Position numbers and translations under genes: made by a program. DNA of 11,246 bases. Source: a bacterium. Lineage in GTDB: Bacteria; Desulfobacterota; DSWW01. Location: NCBI GenBank assembly GCA_030609865.1, contig JAUWSZ010000030.1, positions 1 through 11,246 on the forward strand, written 5' to 3'. Numbering within the stretch: the stretch's first letter is position 1; the number at the start of each line of letters is the position of its first letter. The notes under the pieces were generated by a model. It did no database searches. It was not told where the DNA came from and saw only the letters and a list, made by a program, of their open reading frames with translations. Positions 7,401-11,246 of this stretch are shown piece after piece.

Positions 7401-7571
7401 TTTCTGGATGCGGAAAAGCGCAGGGCCAACTTCCAGGAAGTGGAATTGCCCCAAGAGGAGGGGGTGATCCGTGAGGAGTGCAAGCGTTGCCTGCGATGCG
7501 ATCTTGAATGGCAGGAGAGCCGTGAGCGGGCCGGGAAGGAACAAGCAACGAGGGCGGTGGCAGGGGGTTGA
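4467..7571 (+). CDS. hoxF: HoxF/HydB/HndC-like diaphorase fused to GltD/NfnB-like NADPH module
   Basis: This 1034-residue fusion has two halves. The first (about 1-530) is a NuoF/HoxF/HndC-type NADH dehydrogenase subunit: a thioredoxin-like [2Fe-2S] domain (C13, C18, C50, C54), the FMN loop GLRGRGGAGFPTGLKW (165-180), the nucleotide region GEETALMASIEG (287-298), an SLBB-like section and an N3-type [4Fe-4S] site (C457, C460, C463, C503). The second (about 531-1011) resembles GltD, NfnB and dihydropyrimidine dehydrogenase: two cysteine groups (C533, C538, C546, C550; C585, C589, C593, C597), an FAD motif (VVGSGPAG, 639-646), an NAD(P) motif (VVGGGNVAIDAA, 772-783) with YRRTRQDMPA (798-807) typical of NADPH binding, and the FAD-closing GVFAAGDA (911-918). 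A short tail has C1005, C1008 and C1011. The C-terminal two-cluster ferredoxin domain common in HydB is absent. AGGAGG at 4453-4458 sets ATG 4467. Confidence 0.93.
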   Translation: MAEPLYRANVLICGGTGCTASGSESVLKVMKDEIIHRGLDKEVRVVQTGCRGFCAMGPVIMIYPEGIFYCQVQPEDVPLLVEETLVKGRVVERLVYKEPAEHKAIAHYSEIPFYKKQLRIALANCGMIDPEKIDEYIAHDGYAALSQAITGMTPDEVIAQVKDSGLRGRGGAGFPTGLKWEFTRRTPAEPKYVICNADEGDPGAFMDRSIIEGDPHSVIEGMAIAAYGIGARDGYVYCRAEYPLAIKRLEVAIEQAESLGLLGENILGSDFTFHLHIKEGAGAFVCGEETALMASIEGRRGEPRPRPPFPAVSGLWGKPTNINNVKSYANVPRIILKGSEWFAGIGTARSPGTAIFAITGKINNTGLVEVPMGITLGEIVFDIGGGIPGGRKFKAVQTGGPLGGCLSAEHLNVKVDFDSLRDVGAVMGSGGMIVVDEDTCMVEFAKFFLTFATAESCGKCIPCRAGGKRMLEILTRICEGNGRMEDLDQIRKIAAGMESGALCALGQLTPGPVMSALRYFEDEFIAHIEDKRCEAGSCQALAPARCLNACPAGVDVPNYVSLVAEGRYGEALEVHRERNPFAMICGRVCPAFCESRCRRGDIDEPVGIRAIKRFMADHEAGQPWTPDRFGEPKQEKVAVVGSGPAGLTSALRLAQMGYPVTVFEALPVPGGMMAVGIPEYRLPRDVLNQEIDNIRRAGVEIVCNKALGRDFTVDDLMNGQGYKSIVLAIGAHKGMRLGIPGEDRGGVYEGIDFLREVALGKVPDMTGKRVAVVGGGNVAIDAARTALRLGASEVHVIYRRTRQDMPAYGDEIEAAEQEGVIYHFLSNPVRVLGPAKVTAIEVQHQELGEFDRSGRRRPVPVEGSEFPLAVDLLIPAIGQQPDSACADGAGIEINRNGTLKASKELATSRPGVFAAGDAVSGPASVVEAVAHGNRVARVVDAYLRTGEIESFVSRLDVHLPALTCVMEDYGETARIRPVFLDAEKRRANFQEVELPQEEGVIREECKRCLRCDLEWQESRERAGKEQATRAVAGG

Positions 7572-7585
7572 TCAGGGGTCAGGTC

Positions 7586-7608
7586 GTGGACTCCCTCAGG
7601 GAGTGCAC
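7586..7608 (+). other. Hairpin in the hoxF-hoxU gap
   Basis: The gap holds an inverted repeat: GTG-G-ACTCCC, loop TCA, GGGAGT-G-CAC. That gives six perfect pairs, a G-G mismatch and three more pairs. It is followed by GGGGTGAAAAAAG, an A run and not a T run, so it does not look like an intrinsic terminator on this strand. It could be an RNA processing or stability element that separates translation of the diaphorase from the later subunits. Function is not established. Confidence 0.45.
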
Positions 7609-7654
7609 CGGGGGTGAAAAAAGAAACGACTGGTAACGGTAGGGAGGAGTTCAC

Positions 7655-9439
7655 ATGGCTTCGATAAACCTGACGATCAACGAGCAGAAGGTCACAGCCC
7701 GCGCCGGCCAGACAATCCTGGAGGCGGCCCGGGAGGCGGGCATTGACATCCCAACCCTTTGTCACCACCCCGCACTGAAGCCGATCGGTGCATGCCGCAT
7801 GTGTCTGGTGGAAGTGTCCGGGCAAAGGGCCCTTCAGCCGGCCTGTACGTTCCCGGTGGCGGAAGGCCTGGAGGTGCAGACCGAATCCCCGAAGGTGATC
7901 GAGGCGAGGAAGTTCGTGCTCGAGCTGATCTTCTCGGAAAGAAACCACTTCTGCATGTATTGCGAGATGAGCGGCGATTGCGAACTCCAGGCCCTGGCCT
8001 ATCGATACGGGCTCGACCACATGATCTACCCGACATACACAAAGGGGTTTCCTGTGGACGCAACGCCCAAGTACTTCCTTCTTGACCACAATCGTTGCGT
8101 CCTGTGCAGGCGGTGCGTGCGGGCATGCAGTGAAGTGGTGGCCCATCACACGCTGGACATGCGCCAGCGGGGGGCGGACACGATGATTCACGCGGACATG
8201 AACCTGCCGATCGGAGAGTCCTCTTGCATCTCCTGCGGCACGTGCCTGGACGTATGCCCAACCGGTGCGCTGATCGACAAACGCAGCGCCTTTATGGGGC
8301 GGGAGGTGGAAACGGAGATTGTCAAGAGCGTTTGCAGCCAGTGCAGCCTGGGTTGCGGGATCGAGATCGTAACGCGGGGGGGCAATGTGTTGCGGATCCA
8401 GGGGGACTGGGATGCCCGGGTCAACGGTGGGGCCCTCTGTGAGATGGGTCGCTTCGAGCCCCTCTATGACAAACGGCCAAGGATCCTGGGCCCCCTTGTC
8501 CGAGACAGGGGCAAGCAAGAAGAGGTGGACTGGGACCGAGCCCTTCAAGTCGCAGCCGGTCGTATCAGTGAGACCCTTCCCGACCGGCTGGGTGTCCTCG
8601 CCTCCACCCATGCCACCAACGAGGCCTTGTACCTGGTGGGCAAACTGTTCCGCGGGGAACTCCAAACCACGCAGATCGGGCTGCTCAACGCCTCTGCGCC
8701 GGTCCTTGCCTCGGGATCAGAGGGCTCTCTGGCAGACGTGGCGAAGAGTGACTGCATCCTCGTGGTCGGTGCAGACCCGGCCAAAGAGCAGCCGGTTGCC
8801 TCGTTCATCGTCAAGCGGGGTGTGGACACCGGTGCGCAGCTCATCCTCGTCGACGGACAGGAGACGGCTCTGGCCCCATTCGCACACATGAACGTCACTT
8901 CGTCGAATATCGACCAGGCCGTTGAGACGGCGCAACGTTCCGAATCTCCGACCGTCGTCTATGGTGCGGGCGTAACGGACGAGGTCGGAAATTCGCTGGG
9001 AAAGCTGAACGGGAAGGCTCTCTTCGTGGCGCTTCAGCCCGGGGTGAACACCCGTGCGGCAAAGAAGGTTGGATTGGAAAACGATCTCGATCCTTCAGGG
9101 CTCGAGGTGTTGTACGTTCTGGCGGGCGAAGAGGAGTGGGACAGCGAGGAGACCATGAAGCGAGTCCGTGAAGGGACCTTTCTGATCGTACAAGCCAGCT
9201 ATGCCTCGCCCCTGACCGAAAGGGCGGACGTGGTGATGCCCATGGCTATCTGGTCAGAGAGGTCGGGAACGCTGACGAACACCGAAGGCCTCGTGCAGCA
9301 AGCCCACAAGGCCACGGAACCCTTGGGAGAAGCAAGACCGGACTGGGAGATCCTCTCCCTGCTCGGAGAAAAACTCGGGAAGAGATTGGGTGCCTCCCTG
9401 GACGAGATCGCGGAGAGGGCAACCCAACAGCTCCAGTGA
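7655..9439 (+). CDS. hoxU: HoxU/NuoG-like iron-sulfur subunit with truncated molybdopterin-type tail
   Basis: This 594-residue electron-transfer subunit starts like HoxU and the front of NuoG or HydA. It has a plant-type [2Fe-2S] domain (C36, C47, C50, C64), a His-Cys [4Fe-4S] site (H98, C100, C103, C109; the HxC spacing as in HoxU) and two [4Fe-4S] ferredoxin motifs (C148, C151, C154, C158 and C191, C194, C197, C201). HoxU proteins normally end near 240 residues. This one continues with a further [4Fe-4S] site (C227, C230, C234, C262) and about 330 residues resembling the molybdopterin-oxidoreductase domain of NuoG and formate dehydrogenases. It lacks a full catalytic and cofactor-capping domain and is shorter than NuoG (about 900). 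It likely wires HoxYH to the flavin subunit. AGGGAGGAG at 7641-7649 supports ATG 7655. HydA-like is an equally fair label. Confidence 0.9.
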   Translation: MASINLTINEQKVTARAGQTILEAAREAGIDIPTLCHHPALKPIGACRMCLVEVSGQRALQPACTFPVAEGLEVQTESPKVIEARKFVLELIFSERNHFCMYCEMSGDCELQALAYRYGLDHMIYPTYTKGFPVDATPKYFLLDHNRCVLCRRCVRACSEVVAHHTLDMRQRGADTMIHADMNLPIGESSCISCGTCLDVCPTGALIDKRSAFMGREVETEIVKSVCSQCSLGCGIEIVTRGGNVLRIQGDWDARVNGGALCEMGRFEPLYDKRPRILGPLVRDRGKQEEVDWDRALQVAAGRISETLPDRLGVLASTHATNEALYLVGKLFRGELQTTQIGLLNASAPVLASGSEGSLADVAKSDCILVVGADPAKEQPVASFIVKRGVDTGAQLILVDGQETALAPFAHMNVTSSNIDQAVETAQRSESPTVVYGAGVTDEVGNSLGKLNGKALFVALQPGVNTRAAKKVGLENDLDPSGLEVLYVLAGEEEWDSEETMKRVREGTFLIVQASYASPLTERADVVMPMAIWSERSGTLTNTEGLVQQAHKATEPLGEARPDWEILSLLGEKLGKRLGASLDEIAERATQQLQ

Positions 9440-9453
9440 AAGGAGATTCCGTC

Positions 9454-9999
9454 ATGGCCAAGGTAACCGTCGCCACGGACTGGCTGGCCGCCTGTGCAGG
9501 ATGTCACATGTCCTTCCTGGACATCGATGAACGGCTCGTTCCATTGCTCGAATTGGTGGAGTTTACTTCGAGCCCGGTCACAGACCTCAAGCATCCTCCC
9601 GAGGAGGGTGTTACCGTGGGCATCCTGACGGGCGCCATCAGCAACACGCACAATGTAGAAGTGGCCAAAAGGATGCGCGAGAGGTGCAAGATCCTGATCG
9701 CACTCGGCGACTGCGCTACCTTTGGGGGTATCGTGGCGACGCGCAATCTGGTCGGTACGCAGGCAGCCCTGAGGCGGGCCTACATCGAGTCGGAGAGCAC
9801 CGTGGACGGGCTGATCCCCAACTCCCCGGAACTGGGAGTCCCGCTCGACCATGTGACGGGAGTGAGCGACGTGGTAAAGGTAGATCTCTTTATCCCGGGC
9901 TGTCCGCCGAGTGCCGATGCCATCTACTTCGCCTTGTCGGAGCTGCTCGCCGGGCATGTGCCCGTCGTCCTGCCCGCCGAATATTTTCGGTACGATTAG
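9454..9999 (+). CDS. hoxY: [NiFe] hydrogenase small subunit HoxY
   Basis: This 181-residue protein is the small subunit of a cytosolic group 3 [NiFe] hydrogenase. The proximal [4Fe-4S] ligands are visible: C14 and C17 (CAGCH), C87 (GDCATFGG) and C150 (PGCPPSAD). No medial or distal cluster domain and no twin-arginine signal peptide are present, which fits a soluble HoxY-type subunit and not a membrane-bound uptake enzyme. It passes electrons between the Ni-Fe site in HoxH and the HoxU clusters. ATG 9454 is chosen with AGGAG at 9441-9445 eight bases upstream. An in-frame GTG at 9436 overlaps the hoxU stop and would place the Shine-Dalgarno site inside the gene. It is followed after 12 bases by hoxH. 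In the bifurcating HydABCSL nomenclature it would be HydS. Confidence 0.95.
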   Translation: MAKVTVATDWLAACAGCHMSFLDIDERLVPLLELVEFTSSPVTDLKHPPEEGVTVGILTGAISNTHNVEVAKRMRERCKILIALGDCATFGGIVATRNLVGTQAALRRAYIESESTVDGLIPNSPELGVPLDHVTGVSDVVKVDLFIPGCPPSADAIYFALSELLAGHVPVVLPAEYFRYD

Positions 10000-10011
10000 A
10001 GGAGAACCGTC

Positions 10012-11246
10012 ATGGAAGTCCGCAAAATCACGATCGAGCCGGTTACGAGGATCGAGGGGCATGCACGCGTTACCATCCACCTGAACGAGGAGGGGGGCGT
10101 CGAGCAGACCTTCTTCCATGTCGATGAATTCCGGGGCCTTGAGAAATTCTGCGAAGGCCGGCCCTACTTCGAGATGCCGCAGATCACGCAGCGCATCTGC
10201 GGCATCTGTCCGGTGAGCCATCACCTGGCATCGGCAAAGGCCTGCGACGAGATTGCGGGCGTCGAGCCCCCGCGGCCGGCAAAGCTGCTGCGTGAATTGA
10301 TGCATATGGGGCAGGTCGTCCAATCCAACGCGATGCACTTCTTCCACCTGGCGGCGCCGGACCTGATCTTCGGATTTGACGCCGATCCGGCCACGAGGAA
10401 CATTTTCGGCATCATCAAGGCGAACCCGGAGCTGGCGCTCAAGGCGGTCAACCTGAGACGGTACGGGCAGCAGATCATCGAGAGGTTGGGCTCGAAGCGC
10501 ATACATCCCTACTTCACCGTGCCCGGCGGGGTGAACGCGCCGCTTGACCCCAAAGACCGTGATGCCATTGCCGAGGAACGAGAGACCATGGTGGGTTACG
10601 CACAGGACGCGATCGGCATCGCCAAACAATGGCTCGAGGAAAACAGGGATCTGGCAGAGACGTTCGCAGCCTTCCCTTCGAATTACATGGGATTGGTGGA
10701 CGAAGAAGGGGGCCTGCAATTCTACGACGGAGAAATCCGCGTCCGGGACGCCGAGGGCGGCATGTTGGCGCAATTCAGGCCCACCGACTACCTGGAATAT
10801 GTGGCAGAGCACGTCGAGCCCTGGTCTTTCTTGAAGTTCCCTTACTACAAGAAGCAGGGATGGCCGGAAGGGCCCTATCGCGTGGGCCCGCTCGGACGGC
10901 TGAACGCGGTGGACAAGATCGGTACACCCCTGGCACAGGAGGAGTTCAAGCTTTTCAAGCAGATTCGCAACGGCAAGCCCGTCGAGGGGTCCCTCTACTA
11001 TCACTACACACGGGTCATCGAGGTCCTGTATGCGATCGAGCGTATCGGGCAGCTTCTTGATGATCCCGATATCCTGTCAAAGGATGTACGGTCCTACGGT
11101 ACGGTACAGCTCAGCGGACACGGAGTGGGCGTGATCGAGGCTCCGAGGGGTACGCTCTTCCACGACTACTCCACGGATCCGGACGGCCTGCTGACCCGTG
11201 TAAACCTGATTGTGGCCACCGGTAACAACAACTGGGCCATGAACAA
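10012..11246 (+). CDS. hoxH: [NiFe] hydrogenase large subunit HoxH (3' end outside window)
   Basis: The reading frame is open from ATG 10012 to the window end, giving 411 complete codons of a protein that is usually about 420-490 residues. The start has the family signature EPVTRIEGHARV (9-20) and the N-terminal nickel-binding motif RICGICPVSHH (61-71, ligands C63 and C66). The C-terminal DPCxxC motif and the maturation-protease tail lie beyond the window, so completeness of the active site cannot be judged here. This subunit holds the Ni-Fe(CN)2CO centre where H2 is cleaved or formed. AGAGGAG (9998-10004) overlaps the hoxY stop and sits eight bases (10004-10011 region) before the ATG. In HydABCSL naming it is HydL. 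Maturation genes (hyp, protease) are not in view. Confidence 0.95.
   Translation, partial: MEVRKITIEPVTRIEGHARVTIHLNEEGGVEQTFFHVDEFRGLEKFCEGRPYFEMPQITQRICGICPVSHHLASAKACDEIAGVEPPRPAKLLRELMHMGQVVQSNAMHFFHLAAPDLIFGFDADPATRNIFGIIKANPELALKAVNLRRYGQQIIERLGSKRIHPYFTVPGGVNAPLDPKDRDAIAEERETMVGYAQDAIGIAKQWLEENRDLAETFAAFPSNYMGLVDEEGGLQFYDGEIRVRDAEGGMLAQFRPTDYLEYVAEHVEPWSFLKFPYYKKQGWPEGPYRVGPLGRLNAVDKIGTPLAQEEFKLFKQIRNGKPVEGSLYYHYTRVIEVLYAIERIGQLLDDPDILSKDVRSYGTVQLSGHGVGVIEAPRGTLFHDYSTDPDGLLTRVNLIVATGNNNWAMN

Noticed and set aside
6009..7544. Open frame of 511 codons on the minus strand
   Set aside because: It is antisense to the GltD-like half of the fusion gene, with a composition typical of a shadow frame and no recognisable motif.
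7586..7620. Intrinsic terminator between hoxF and hoxU
   Set aside because: The stem is followed by an A run and not a T run, and the next genes belong to the same enzyme, so termination here is unlikely on this strand.
7370..8665. Open frame of 431 codons on the minus strand spanning the hoxF-hoxU gap
   Set aside because: It runs antisense to two firmly identified genes and has no family features. The His/Pro/Leu-rich translation fits a reversed-frame artefact.
7655..9439. Formate dehydrogenase catalytic subunit
   Set aside because: The molybdopterin-type region is too short, lacks the capping domain and the expected catalytic Cys/Sec context, and the neighbours are HoxY and HoxH, so a NuoG-like electron-transfer role fits better.
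9199..11004. Long open frame of 601 codons on the minus strand
   Set aside because: It lies opposite hoxU, hoxY and hoxH, which have clear family motifs. Its translation shows no recognisable domain, and long antisense frames are common in GC-rich coding DNA.

Overview
The window is one tightly packed, plus-strand gene cluster of nine genes that encodes a soluble NAD(P)-linked [NiFe] hydrogenase, headed by a two-component signalling pair. Base composition is GC-rich. Ribosome binding sites are strong (AAGGAGGT, AGGGAGG and similar), gaps are short and one junction overlaps (GTGA). The gene content (multi-subunit cytosolic hydrogenase, HndA/HndB-like iron-sulfur proteins, ferritin-like protein) points to an anaerobic bacterium. 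A Desulfobacterota/Deltaproteobacteria-like or other syntrophic or fermentative lineage is my guess; the sequence does not prove it.

Layout. Bases 1-84 are non-coding and hold a close match to a sigma-54 (-24/-12) promoter at 12-28. Then follow a stand-alone receiver protein (85-489) and a membrane histidine kinase with a RegB-like GG..P motif, a GAF domain and a HisKA/HATPase core (510-2483). Only 19 bases later the hydrogenase genes begin: a NuoE/HoxE/HndA-like [2Fe-2S] subunit (2503-2976), a small HATPase-domain protein (2973-3548), an HndB-like ferredoxin-fold protein (3551-3931), a two-helix-repeat ferritin-like diiron protein (3946-4410), a 1034-residue NuoF/HoxF/HndC-like diaphorase fused to a GltD/NfnB-like FAD-NADPH module (4467-7571), a HoxU/NuoG-like iron-sulfur subunit with an incomplete molybdopterin-oxidoreductase tail (7655-9439), the [NiFe] small subunit HoxY (9454-9999), and the large subunit HoxH, cut by the window end (10012-11246).

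How the parts probably work together. HoxYH would carry the H2 site and a single proximal [4Fe-4S] cluster. HoxU would carry electrons through a chain of clusters to the FMN/NADH site of the HoxF part, with HoxE adding a [2Fe-2S] cluster. This set of parts resembles both the bidirectional HoxEFUYH hydrogenases and the electron-bifurcating HydABC-SL type. The extra GltD-like module, with its own two [4Fe-4S] motifs, FAD site and NADPH site, adds a second pyridine-nucleotide site where bifurcating HydB proteins usually end in a ferredoxin domain. That fusion is the most interesting thing here: it suggests an enzyme coupling H2 to two nucleotide pools, possibly by flavin bifurcation. The kinase/receiver pair, apparently transcribed with the hydrogenase, suggests redox-responsive control, but the receiver has no DNA-binding domain, so its output is unknown. 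No RNA genes, mobile elements, CRISPR arrays or convincing terminators were seen, and no gap exceeds about 85 bases.
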